Assembly (NCBI GenBank): GCA_025358395.1
Contig: JANYJT010000230.1
Span: 1-15,512 of the forward strand
DNA: 15,512 nt
Direction of reading: 5' to 3'
Source of the DNA: Bacteroidia bacterium
GTDB lineage: Bacteria; Bacteroidota; Bacteroidia; Bacteroidales; Prolixibacteraceae
Positions 1 to 6,136 of the stretch are shown piece by piece. The translations under genes and the position numbers were made by a program. The notes below the pieces were generated by a model. The model had not been told where the DNA came from. It made no database searches and saw only the letters and a list, made by a program, of their open reading frames with translations. Positions within the stretch are counted from its first letter, which is position 1, and each line of letters begins with the position of its first letter.

Positions 1-64
1 GGCTAGACAAAAGGAAAAAACTCACATTGAATCTCGAAAATGATTTCTATCTCACCTTTAGGAA

Positions 65-222
65 TCAGAATTTGACATTCTGACTCTGCCGGTCAATATA
101 ATCAGATCTGTTCCAGATTATGGATTGCTATTCTAAATCAGTTAGTTGGGCAGGAGAAAAGTCCGTAATGCGGCAGATTGCAACATGTCGTCCAATGGCA
201 AAAACGAATCTCTTTTAGACAT
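65..222 (-). pseudogene. Degraded HEPN (HepT/DUF86-like) toxin remnant
   Basis: Reading on the minus strand from an ATG at 222-220, the first 17 codons give MSKRDSFLPLDDMLQSA, which matches the usual start of HepT/DUF86 HEPN proteins. The frame stops at 142. A second frame then reads DFSPAQLTDLE, a stop, and QSIIWNRSDYI, which resembles the next part of the HEPN helix bundle (the usual form is about FS..Q...D.K..DAIIRNLEI). It ends at a stop at 65-67. No catalytic RxxxxH motif is reachable. The ATG overlaps the end of the upstream nucleotidyltransferase (stop at 217-215), the typical mntA-hepT arrangement. I infer a toxin gene lost by frameshift and nonsense changes. The family match is by eye only. 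Confidence 0.6.
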
Positions 223-505
223 ATATCAATTCGGAATCAATTGATTTTAAATACTTTTCCTTAATCCCTTTTTTTGAAACCAAATCCACTTTGAATCCAA
301 CAATGTCTTCGAGGTCGTCAGCTAAATCAATAAATCGTATTCCAATTTTATCAGAGAATTCAACAAGAATATCCAAATCACTGGCATCGTTTTGTTCCCT
401 GCGCGAGTAAGAGCCAAATATCGCCATTGATTTAATTGGATAATCATGAAATAGCCTGCTTTTATGAATATCCAAAGTATTTTGTATTTCCTGCAACGTT
501 CTCAT
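215..505 (-). CDS. Minimal nucleotidyltransferase, MntA-like antitoxin
   Basis: A 96-residue protein of the pol-beta-type minimal nucleotidyltransferase (MNT) superfamily. The active-site signature is visible: GSYSRRE at residues 31-37, then SDLDILVEF at 42-50, where D43 and D45 are the metal-binding DxD pair. In MntA/HepT systems this enzyme neutralises the HEPN RNase by adding AMP groups to it. I chose the start at 505-503 (MRTLQEIQ), because homologues usually begin this way; an in-frame ATG at 538 would add 11 residues unlike the family. The partner gene follows with a short overlap but is broken (65-222), so this may be an orphan antitoxin. No clear Shine-Dalgarno site is present. Confidence 0.82.
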   Translation of the reverse strand: MRTLQEIQNTLDIHKSRLFHDYPIKSMAIFGSYSRREQNDASDLDILVEFSDKIGIRFIDLADDLEDIVGFKVDLVSKKGIKEKYLKSIDSELIYV

Positions 506-542
506 AATCCAAAGGTACTGCATTTGCTGCAATCCCAAAAAA

Positions 543-937
543 TTAGTACACCAAAGTTTGAATTACTGAGGTTTCTTTGTCCAATAGTCCTTTCTCCTGG
601 TCATGCTGGACTGCTTGATGGTACATCAATGGATTGTGGTTCAAGCCCGCAATGACGGGGTTAAAGGTGACTGCTGGATGAGGCGCGCGAAGCGTAAACC
701 AACCATTCCATTGAGACAAAAAGCTGTTTGAGCAAAGCCGAAGGCGGCGCGAGTTCTTTTTGTCAAGTCTTTTTTGGTTACTTTTTGGGACGCCAAAAAG
801 TAACAGAAAAGAAAAAGTTGGATTGCCAGACAGAAGCTGAATGAAGCACCGCCGCTGGAAGCAGAACAGAGAACGGCGAGTCAAAAAAACCCTCCCCCAG
901 AATTCCTTTTTCTCCCGGATTTGGGTTAACTTTAGGT
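543..937. repeat. Gene-free spacer with decayed dispersed repeat
   Basis: About 395 bases with no convincing gene; open frames here lack family-like sequence. It contains a stretch of the type CCCGCAATGACGGGG (about 647-661), which resembles the CGTCATTGCGGGC repeats scattered in many bacterial genomes. Then come two hairpins: GACAAAAAG (715-723) with CTTTTTGTC (756-764), and GTTACTTTTTGG (777-788) with CCAAAAAGTAAC (793-804). The composite looks like a palindromic intergenic repeat. Its copy number elsewhere cannot be seen from one window. Confidence 0.5.
777..804. repeat. Perfect 12-bp inverted repeat (hairpin)
   Basis: GTTACTTTTTGG at 777-788 pairs perfectly with CCAAAAAGTAAC at 793-804 across a 4-nt loop GACG. 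No T-run follows directly, so it is not a typical terminator. It sits inside the larger repeat-like stretch at 543-937 and resembles REP-type palindromes of Bacteroidota spacers. Confidence 0.7.
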
Positions 938-2065
938 ATGACCAGCATCTCCTCCCCATCCGAAGATCTACTCTTCAAAATTGCCATCTCCCTGGTTCCG
1001 GGCATAGGTAGCATCACGGCTAAATCATTGATCGCTTATTGTGGAAGTGCCAGACAGGTATTTAATGAGAAGGAAAAAATACTGCGGACCATCCCCGGTG
1101 TCGGTACCGTACTTGCAAAAAATATCCTTCAAGCCAAAGTATTGCCACGGGCTGCCAAAGAGGTGGAGTTTATCAGCAGAAACAACATCACGGCACATTT
1201 CTATCTGGACGAAAGTTATCCGCAACGGCTGAGGAACTGCGTGGACGCTCCCATCCTGCTATTCTCGAAAGGGACCGCGAATTTAAACTGCCCCAAAGTC
1301 ATCAGCATCGTCGGAACAAGAAATGCCACTCCCTATGGCAGGGAGCTCGTTGACAACTTCATGGTTTCCATTGCCGAGCGTGGCTATGAAATTCAAATCA
1401 TCAGCGGACTGGCTTATGGCATTGACATCCAGGCGCATCGAGCCGCGTTGCACAATAATTTGCCAACGGTTTGCGTGCTGGCCCATGGGCTGGAGACGGT
1501 TTATCCATCCCTCCACAAGACAATTGCACAGGAGATGTGCGAAAAAAACGGAGGGATGGTAAGTGATTTTATGAGCAATTCGGTGATCGACCGTAAAAAT
1601 TTCCTGCGGCGAAACCGCATCATTGCCGGACTGTCTGACGCGGTAATCGTGGTCGAATCTGCAAAAAAGGGCGGCGCATTGCTTACCGCCGAGCTCGCCA
1701 TTTCCTACAACCGCGATTTATTCGCATTCCCCGGTAGGGTAGGCGAGATCTACGCGGAAGGATGCCATTTTTTGATAAAAAGCAATCGTGCCGGATTGCT
1801 CGAGAATATCGGCGATTTGGAATATTGCATGAACTGGCAACCCGGTTTCGCTGCTGCTGATGGTTGTCAGCCGCGGCTATTCTCCGATTTATTGCCGGAT
1901 GAACAAAAAGTAGTGGACCTGCTCCGGGCTGAAGGCGCATCTGCCATCGATCTGATTTGTTTGCAAACCGAATTGCCTATGAACAAGGTATCTCCCATGT
2001 TGCTGGCGCTCGAATTTTCGGGTATTGTGAAGTGCCTCCCCGGGAAAGTGTTTAAGTTGGCCTAA
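938..2065 (+). CDS. dprA: DNA-processing protein DprA (Smf)
   Basis: A 375-residue DprA. In natural transformation this cytoplasmic protein binds incoming single-stranded DNA and loads RecA; it is also widespread in bacteria not known to be transformable. Visible parts: a helix-hairpin-helix-like N-terminus (LVPGIG at 19-24 and TIPGVG at 51-56), a Rossmann-like core with GTRNATPYG (126-134) and ISGLAYGID (155-163), the conserved FLRRNRIIAGLSDA (222-235) and KKGGALLTAELA (243-254), FPGRVGE (264-270), and a C-terminal winged helix (about 316-375). Length fits the family. The usual GCN in the last core motif is GCH (275-277). The start is the first ATG in frame with a full N-terminus. The helicase gene follows after 87 bases. 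Confidence 0.95.
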   Translation: MTSISSPSEDLLFKIAISLVPGIGSITAKSLIAYCGSARQVFNEKEKILRTIPGVGTVLAKNILQAKVLPRAAKEVEFISRNNITAHFYLDESYPQRLRNCVDAPILLFSKGTANLNCPKVISIVGTRNATPYGRELVDNFMVSIAERGYEIQIISGLAYGIDIQAHRAALHNNLPTVCVLAHGLETVYPSLHKTIAQEMCEKNGGMVSDFMSNSVIDRKNFLRRNRIIAGLSDAVIVVESAKKGGALLTAELAISYNRDLFAFPGRVGEIYAEGCHFLIKSNRAGLLENIGDLEYCMNWQPGFAAADGCQPRLFSDLLPDEQKVVDLLRAEGASAIDLICLQTELPMNKVSPMLLALEFSGIVKCLPGKVFKLA

Positions 2066-2072
2066 AATGTTG

Positions 2073-2080
2073 TTACTTTG
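2073..2080 (+). promoter_or_regulatory. Possible -7 element for the helicase gene
   Basis: TTACTTTG matches the Bacteroidota -7 consensus TAnnTTTG at seven of eight positions. It lies 73 bases before the helicase start, which would place the palindrome at 2100-2129 in the 5' leader. The -33 element is weak (TTTA at 2051-2054). Confidence 0.3.
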
Positions 2081-2094
2081 CAAGCTAATAGCAA

Positions 2095-2134
2095 CAACGG
2101 CTAACAGCTAAAAGCTTTTAGCTGTTAGCTGTTG
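2095..2134. repeat. Long palindrome built of 7-bp GCT words
   Basis: The 30-base stretch 2100-2129 is a perfect palindrome: GCTAACAGCTAAAAG followed by its exact reverse complement. Outside it, after one G/T mismatch, CAAC (2095-2098) pairs with GTTG (2131-2134). Read linearly it is a run of 7-mers: GCTAACA, GCTAAAA, GCTTTTA, GCTGTTA, GCTGTTG. No T-run follows, so a simple terminator is unlikely. It lies between dprA and the helicase gene, possibly in the helicase leader. Confidence 0.85.
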
Positions 2135-2152
2135 GTAATTTAGCATCGATAA

Positions 2153-3472
2153 ATGAGCACAACTTTTGAGAATTTTGGGATCGGAAAGTCGGTCATGAAG
2201 GCATTGGATGAAATTGGTTTTCATGAGCCGACTCCCGTACAGGAGCTGGCTATTCCGGTCATTAAATCAGGTCAGGATATCCTTGGCATCGCTCAGACCG
2301 GAACCGGTAAAACGGCTGCCTATCTGATTCCTATCCTGATGAAACTGGTAAAAGCCGAAGGCGTGGATCCGCGTGCGCTCATCCTGGTGCCTACCAGGGA
2401 GCTTGCCATCCAGGTAGGCGAAGACATCGAAGAACTGACAAAATATACGAACATCCGGTCGGCAGCTGTCTTTGGCGGCATCGGCTGGACCAAACATGCC
2501 GACCTCGTGAAAGACGGCGTCGACATTGTTGTCGCTACACCCGGCCGGTTGTGGGATCTTTACACGGTCGGCGCCCTCAGGTTTAAAAAAATAAAGACAC
2601 TGGTCATCGACGAAGCAGACCGCATGCTCGACATGGGTTTTATGCCACAGTTGAACCAACTTTTTGAGGTGATCCCGCCCAAAAGACAGAACCTGCTTTT
2701 CTCCGCCACATTCTCCGACAAAGTGGAACTGATCAGCAACGAATTTCTGACTTTCCCCGCCAGGGTAGAGGTGGCACCATCAGCCACTACCGTGGATAAG
2801 GTGGAGCAATATTACTACCGTCTGCCCAACTTCAGGAGCAAGCTGAACCTGATCAACTTCCTGCTAACGGATACCGAAACCTATAAAAGAGTGATCATTT
2901 TTTGTGCCACCAAAGAGAATGCCGAACTTGTCTTTAAAGTGCTCGACCGCAAAACGGAGGGCGAAGTGCGGGTACTGCATTCCAACAAGGCTCAGAATAC
3001 CAGGATCAATGCCATTCAATCATTCAAAGAGGGAACAGTCCGGGTACTTATTTCGACGGATGTCTCAGCCCGTGGCATTGATGTTTCCATGATCAGTCAT
3101 GTTATCAATTTTGATCTGCCTACCAATTATGAGGATTATGTCCACAGGATCGGACGAACAGCCAGGGCCAACCACGATGGTGTAGCCATCTCCTTTCTGA
3201 AGCCCGACGAGGAGTTCCACCTCATTAACATCGAAAAGCTGATCAGGATGGAGCTGACAGAGTTGCCAATTCCTGAAAAGGTCGAACTGGTTGAATCCAG
3301 CAGAAGTGAGATGCAGGAAATTGCCAGGGAGATGGATCGTCAGAAAAAATTGGATGATACAGGGTTCAAAGGTGCCTTTCACGAGAAAAAACCACGAAGA
3401 AAAAAGAGCCCGTTCACCTTCAACGCCAAAAGCAGGGAACTTCGACCCTACAGAAACACCCGGAAAGGGTAA
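2153..3472 (+). CDS. DEAD-box ATP-dependent RNA helicase (RhlE-like)
   Basis: A 439-residue DEAD-box helicase that unwinds RNA duplexes with ATP, typically in ribosome assembly, RNA decay or cold adaptation. All core motifs are present: Q motif with F5 and PTPVQ (26-30), Walker A AQTGTGKT (47-54), PTRELA (80-85), TPGR (129-132), DEAD (153-156), SAT (184-186), the motif IV region VIIFCATKE (247-255), STDVSARGID (301-310) and HRIGRTAR (331-338). The C-terminal tail from about residue 365 is rich in Lys and Arg, as in RhlE-type proteins, and probably binds RNA. The start follows a 5' leader that may contain the palindrome at 2100-2129. The gene converges on pdxH and shares a terminator whose stem includes its stop codon. 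Confidence 0.95.
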   Translation: MSTTFENFGIGKSVMKALDEIGFHEPTPVQELAIPVIKSGQDILGIAQTGTGKTAAYLIPILMKLVKAEGVDPRALILVPTRELAIQVGEDIEELTKYTNIRSAAVFGGIGWTKHADLVKDGVDIVVATPGRLWDLYTVGALRFKKIKTLVIDEADRMLDMGFMPQLNQLFEVIPPKRQNLLFSATFSDKVELISNEFLTFPARVEVAPSATTVDKVEQYYYRLPNFRSKLNLINFLLTDTETYKRVIIFCATKENAELVFKVLDRKTEGEVRVLHSNKAQNTRINAIQSFKEGTVRVLISTDVSARGIDVSMISHVINFDLPTNYEDYVHRIGRTARANHDGVAISFLKPDEEFHLINIEKLIRMELTELPIPEKVELVESSRSEMQEIAREMDRQKKLDDTGFKGAFHEKKPRRKKSPFTFNAKSRELRPYRNTRKG

Positions 3473-3503
3473 AGAAAAAATTACGAAGTAATTTTTTCTT
3501 TAC
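3469..3503. terminator. Bidirectional hairpin terminator, helicase/pdxH
   Basis: A perfect inverted repeat: 16 bases from GTAAAGAAAAAATTAC (3469-3484) pair with 3488-3503 across the 3-nt loop GAA. It is A-rich on one side and T-rich on the other, so it works as an intrinsic terminator in both directions. The helicase stop TAA (3470-3472) lies in the left arm. The mirror TAA (3502-3500, minus) is the stop of the full-length pdxH frame. Confidence 0.85.
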
Positions 3504-3583
3504 GGAGCGAGTCGCGAAACTACCCATTCCTTGCCCTCTCTGACAAAGAGTATGCGGTCATGCAACCGGTTGGGACGCCTCTG
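3500..3583 (-). pseudogene. pdxH: C-terminal part of pdxH beyond an in-frame amber codon
   Basis: Directly after the stop codon of the upstream pdxH frame, the same frame continues for 27 codons to a TAA at 3502-3500. It reads QRRPNRLHDRILF (first part) and ends VVSRLAP. This is the standard PdxH C-terminus; in E. coli it reads WQGGEHRLHDR and ends DRLAP. The Arg and His of RLHDR contribute to the active site in PdxH (Arg197 and His199 in E. coli, from memory). With the amber codon counted as one residue, the whole frame 4132-3500 would be 210 residues, the normal PdxH length. Frame and motif are intact, so the break is recent, read through, or a sequencing error. Confidence 0.85.
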
Positions 3584-4132
3584 CTAGAACTCGATCCGCT
3601 CGGGCTGAACGAAATATCCTCCCCATCCGGCAGGTCGTTCGAGTCTTTCTCCCCTGGCAGAAATCTCCTTCCTTAGCCAAAGTTGTTCGAGCACTTCGCG
3701 ACCCTTGACAGGTTCACTTTGCGGAGAAATAATTGCACTTATCTGGCTTTCGTAGGGTCTTTCGCTAAAATACCGGTCAGAAATTTCGGCCGGCGATTGA
3801 CTCGCAACGCCTTCGATACGAACCTCGCGCTCTAGCTCCGGCCAAAAAAACAAGAGGGCTACCTGACTGTTTGCCTTAATTTCTTTGCCTTTTCTGCTGC
3901 TATAATTTGTGAAAAAATGAAATCCCTCTCTCGAGAAGAGCTTGAGCAAAACGATTCTCGACGAGGGCTTGTGATCTTCCGATACCGTACTTAGCATCAT
4001 AGCATTGGGCTCGCTTACCTTGCCTTCAATGGCCTCTTCCATCCACTGTTCAAAAAGAGGAAAAGGCTCCCGAAGCGACTTTTCACTGAGAGTCGCCATG
4101 GAATAATTTCTGCGGATATCTTTCAGGTTCAT
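3584..4132 (-). CDS. pdxH: Pyridoxamine 5'-phosphate oxidase, truncated by TAG
   Basis: PdxH oxidises pyridoxine or pyridoxamine 5'-phosphate to pyridoxal 5'-phosphate (vitamin B6 coenzyme) with FMN and oxygen. Family hallmarks are PNAMMLSTV (42-50), PSSRIVLLK (56-64), FFTNYSSRKGKE (73-84), LLFFWPELEREVRIEG (93-108), SPQSEP (136-141) and the end RPAGWGGYFVQPERIEF (166-182). The reading frame stops at a TAG exactly where the family has the conserved Trp of IEFWQG, giving 182 instead of about 210 residues; the missing tail is intact at 3500-3583. TAG is a genuine stop in at least two other genes here (7664-7666, 12489-12491), so genome-wide recoding is not supported. The truncated product would lack the RLHDR active-site segment. 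Confidence 0.88.
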   Translation of the reverse strand: MNLKDIRRNYSMATLSEKSLREPFPLFEQWMEEAIEGKVSEPNAMMLSTVSEDHKPSSRIVLLKLFSREGFHFFTNYSSRKGKEIKANSQVALLFFWPELEREVRIEGVASQSPAEISDRYFSERPYESQISAIISPQSEPVKGREVLEQLWLRKEISARGERLERPAGWGGYFVQPERIEF

Positions 4133-4139
4133 GAGGAGT

Positions 4140-4258
4140 AACTAGAGTGAACTAAAGTGACTAAAGTGAACTAAAGTACTTAAGCCGCCGGCGTGGTTTA
4201 TATGGAGTCCCTAACTTTAGTCACTTTAGTTCACTCTAGTCACTTTAGTTCACTCTTT
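4140..4258. repeat. Intergenic inverted-arm element with ACTTTAG words
   Basis: Two arms of 9-10 bp words of the type ACTTTAGTC and ACTTTAGTTC are in opposite orientation. A 27-base segment at 4141-4167 is perfectly complementary to 4214-4240, with 46 bases between. The core GGAGTCCCTAACTTTAG (4204-4220) runs into the right arm. The same core recurs in the elements at 9327-9456 and 11337-11459, although their arms use other words. The element abuts the pdxH start and lies in its leader or promoter region, between divergent genes. Confidence 0.85.
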
Positions 4259-4310
4259 TTTACGATTTCGGCTTATGCATGTTACATTTGATGTTTCCTG
4301 CATGAAACTT

Positions 4311-4341
4311 TTTGAAAGAGGGCAAAAATATTCTAATATTG
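4311..4341 (+). promoter_or_regulatory. Bacteroidota-type promoter for the 4369 gene
   Basis: TTTG at 4311-4314, then 19 bases, then TAATATTG at 4334-4341, fits TTTG-(19-21)-TAnnTTTG with one mismatch. Transcription would start near 4348, giving a leader of about 20 bases before the ATG at 4369. A second perfect -7 match, TACATTTG (4283-4290), lies upstream but has no good -33 partner. Confidence 0.55.
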
Positions 4342-4368
4342 TAGATTATAACAAAAAGAGCAGCACTT

Positions 4369-5265
4369 ATGTTAACTCAGGAAAGACCCCAAAACCAATC
4401 CGATCCAAGGAAAAATGCAGTGGTTATCATTCTGGCCGTATTGTTGATAGCCGTTGTCGTCATGCTTTTTATGCAGCGGAGTGAACATGCTCAGGTAACA
4501 GCTCAGATGAAACTGGAAAAAGCGGCCATTGAATCTGAGTTGAACAACATGGTTTTAGGATATGACTCCCTGAAACGCAAAAATACCAACCTCAATGTTC
4601 AGTTCGAAGGAGCTCAGAACAAAGTCAAAGATCTACTCACCGAAATCGAGCAGGTGAAGAGTACCAGTTTCAGACAAATTTCGAAGTATAGGGAAGAGAT
4701 GACTACCCTAAGGAAAATCATGCGTGATTATGTCATTCAGATTGATAGTCTTAACCAAAAAAACCAACGCCTGATGGCCGAAAACTCCACGGTTAAGCAA
4801 GAGGTTACCGAGGTGAAAACCCAAAACCAAAGCCTGGAGCAGGAAAAGAAAAAGTTGGAACAGACGGTTACACTTGCTGCGACTTTGGAAGCATCAAATA
4901 TCAAGGTTACCGGTATCAATAAGAAGGGGAAAGAACAAAGTAGAGCTTCAAAGGTTGAGACCATCAAGGTTGACTTTACCCTCGGCAAAAATCTTACTGC
5001 CCGGAGAGGTGCTAAAAATATATATGTTCGTATCCAGCGTCCGGATCAGCTCCTGCTGACCAAATCAGACAATGACCTGTTTAAATTTGAAGGACTGAAG
5101 ATTCCGTATTCCGCAACAAGGGAGGTCGAATATGAAGGTATTGACTTACCTGTCAGCATTTATTGGGACAATGCCGGATCACCTGCCCTGGTCGCCGGGC
5201 AATACACGATTGATATCTTCGTGGATGGAAACAATATCGGAACAGCCGGTTACGAGGTGAAGTAA
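4369..5265 (+). CDS. Membrane-anchored coiled-coil protein, function unknown
   Basis: A 298-residue protein in three parts. A short polar N-terminus is followed by one membrane helix (about 16-35, rich in Val, Ile and Leu). Then comes a long coiled coil (about 45-172) with heptad-like Leu/Ile spacing and many Gln, Lys and Glu. The C-terminal domain (about 178-298) looks all-beta, with alternating hydrophobic residues and Gly-containing turns; it ends in YTIDIFVDG (277-285) and a short tail. The helix followed by Gln/Lys-rich sequence suggests an N-in topology with the C-domain in the periplasm. I recall similar proteins of unknown function in Bacteroidota and cannot assign a role. It has its own promoter, and the methyltransferase starts only 24 bases downstream, so the two are probably one operon. 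Confidence 0.88.
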   Translation: MLTQERPQNQSDPRKNAVVIILAVLLIAVVVMLFMQRSEHAQVTAQMKLEKAAIESELNNMVLGYDSLKRKNTNLNVQFEGAQNKVKDLLTEIEQVKSTSFRQISKYREEMTTLRKIMRDYVIQIDSLNQKNQRLMAENSTVKQEVTEVKTQNQSLEQEKKKLEQTVTLAATLEASNIKVTGINKKGKEQSRASKVETIKVDFTLGKNLTARRGAKNIYVRIQRPDQLLLTKSDNDLFKFEGLKIPYSATREVEYEGIDLPVSIYWDNAGSPALVAGQYTIDIFVDGNNIGTAGYEVK

Positions 5266-5289
5266 TCCATCGTTTTTAATCCTAATTGC

Positions 5290-6012
5290 ATGTATCAGCT
5301 TTCCGAACTGAGATCCTATCTGGAGAATGCCTGTGTGGGCCATTTGCTTGATGTAGCAACTGGCGAAGGGGATTTCCTCCGGTTTCTGCTCGAATCTGTG
5401 GCCTCGTTCGACTCTGCCACCGGATTGGAACCGGGCAAGGAGAGCCTGGCCGTTGCAAAAAACAAGCTTTTTCCATACAAAGTGGACCTCGTACTTGGCA
5501 ATGTGCGCAAACTTCCTTTCGAAGAGAGTTATTTCGATTTTGTAACCGTTTCAAATGCACTGCACCATTTCGAGCAACCCGTTAAGGCGATTCAGGCTAT
5601 GATGAGGGTTCTGGTTTCCGGTGGCCGGTTGCTGATCAATGAGACCATCTGCGACTCGCTCAATCCTGCCCAGGAAGCCCACTATGAATTTCACACGCTC
5701 AAGGCGGATATTGACACCGCCAAAGGTGGTTACCACAGGCACAATTACAACAGAGCGGAGCTATTTGCTTTGTTACAGGAGGCACATGTTGAGGCAGAAA
5801 AAATTTTCATCTCCATCAATGAACCTCCTATGCTGAATTCGAAAGAGAAGGTGTGGCAGTTTACCCATCAAATTGACGAGATGGTCGAATTGGCCGGAGA
5901 ATTGCCACAGAAAAATTTTTTTGAATCACGCAGCTGGGCCCTTAAAGAGAAAATAAAAACTCATGGTTTCCAGAAGCCACCTCAACTTGCCCTGATTGCT
6001 TATAAACCTTGA
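5290..6012 (+). CDS. Class I SAM-dependent methyltransferase
   Basis: A 240-residue protein of the Methyltransf_11 type. The SAM-binding glycine-rich motif is LLDVATGEGDFL (19-30), followed by an acidic residue at the end of strand 2 (TGLEP, 44-48), then GNVRKLPFEESYFDFVTVSNALHHF (70-94), which combines the adenine-contacting loop and motif IV, and a GGRLLINE strand (111-118). The second half (about 120-240) is less conserved and probably holds the substrate. The substrate cannot be named: this fold acts on quinones, small acids, lipids and tRNA. The start is chosen because it gives a full N-terminal helix; the gap to the upstream gene is 24 bases. Confidence 0.88.
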   Translation: MYQLSELRSYLENACVGHLLDVATGEGDFLRFLLESVASFDSATGLEPGKESLAVAKNKLFPYKVDLVLGNVRKLPFEESYFDFVTVSNALHHFEQPVKAIQAMMRVLVSGGRLLINETICDSLNPAQEAHYEFHTLKADIDTAKGGYHRHNYNRAELFALLQEAHVEAEKIFISINEPPMLNSKEKVWQFTHQIDEMVELAGELPQKNFFESRSWALKEKIKTHGFQKPPQLALIAYKP

Positions 6013-6076
6013 TATTACCAAGTTAATAATGGTTCTAAATAGGCCTCGCCCGACTCCTTTTGCCGTATTTATTTCT

Positions 6077-6084
6077 TAGTTTTG
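6077..6084 (+). promoter_or_regulatory. -7 promoter element for the cytochrome-SUMF1 gene
   Basis: TAGTTTTG is a perfect match to TAnnTTTG. It lies 52 bases before the start codon at 6137. The nearest upstream TTTG (6059-6062) is only 14 bases away, closer than the usual 19-21, so the -33 part is uncertain. Confidence 0.45.
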
Positions 6085-6136
6085 GCTGTTTTTAAGGGCG
6101 GATTTCGCTGAATTTGCAACCATACAACTATCAAAA

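Noticed and set aside
464..655. Plus-strand open frame opposite the nucleotidyltransferase and into the repeat
   Set aside because: It overlaps a well-supported minus-strand gene, then runs through repeat-like sequence, and has no recognisable domain.
927..934. TAACTTTA as dprA promoter
   Set aside because: It ends only 3 bases before the start codon, too close for a normal leader.
543..959. Minus-strand open frame across the repeat region (138 codons)
   Set aside because: Its translation follows hairpin repeats, is rich in Arg, Phe and Ser without domain pattern, and overlaps the dprA start.
3584..3586. TAG recoded as a sense codon in this organism
   Set aside because: TAG ends the cytochrome fusion (7664-7666) and the TIM-barrel gene (12489-12491), the latter directly before a strong terminator. 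General recoding is therefore not supported.
4140..4258. CRISPR array
   Set aside because: Repeat units are only 9-10 bp and adjacent, with no unique spacers and no cas genes; the arms are inverted, not direct, repeats.
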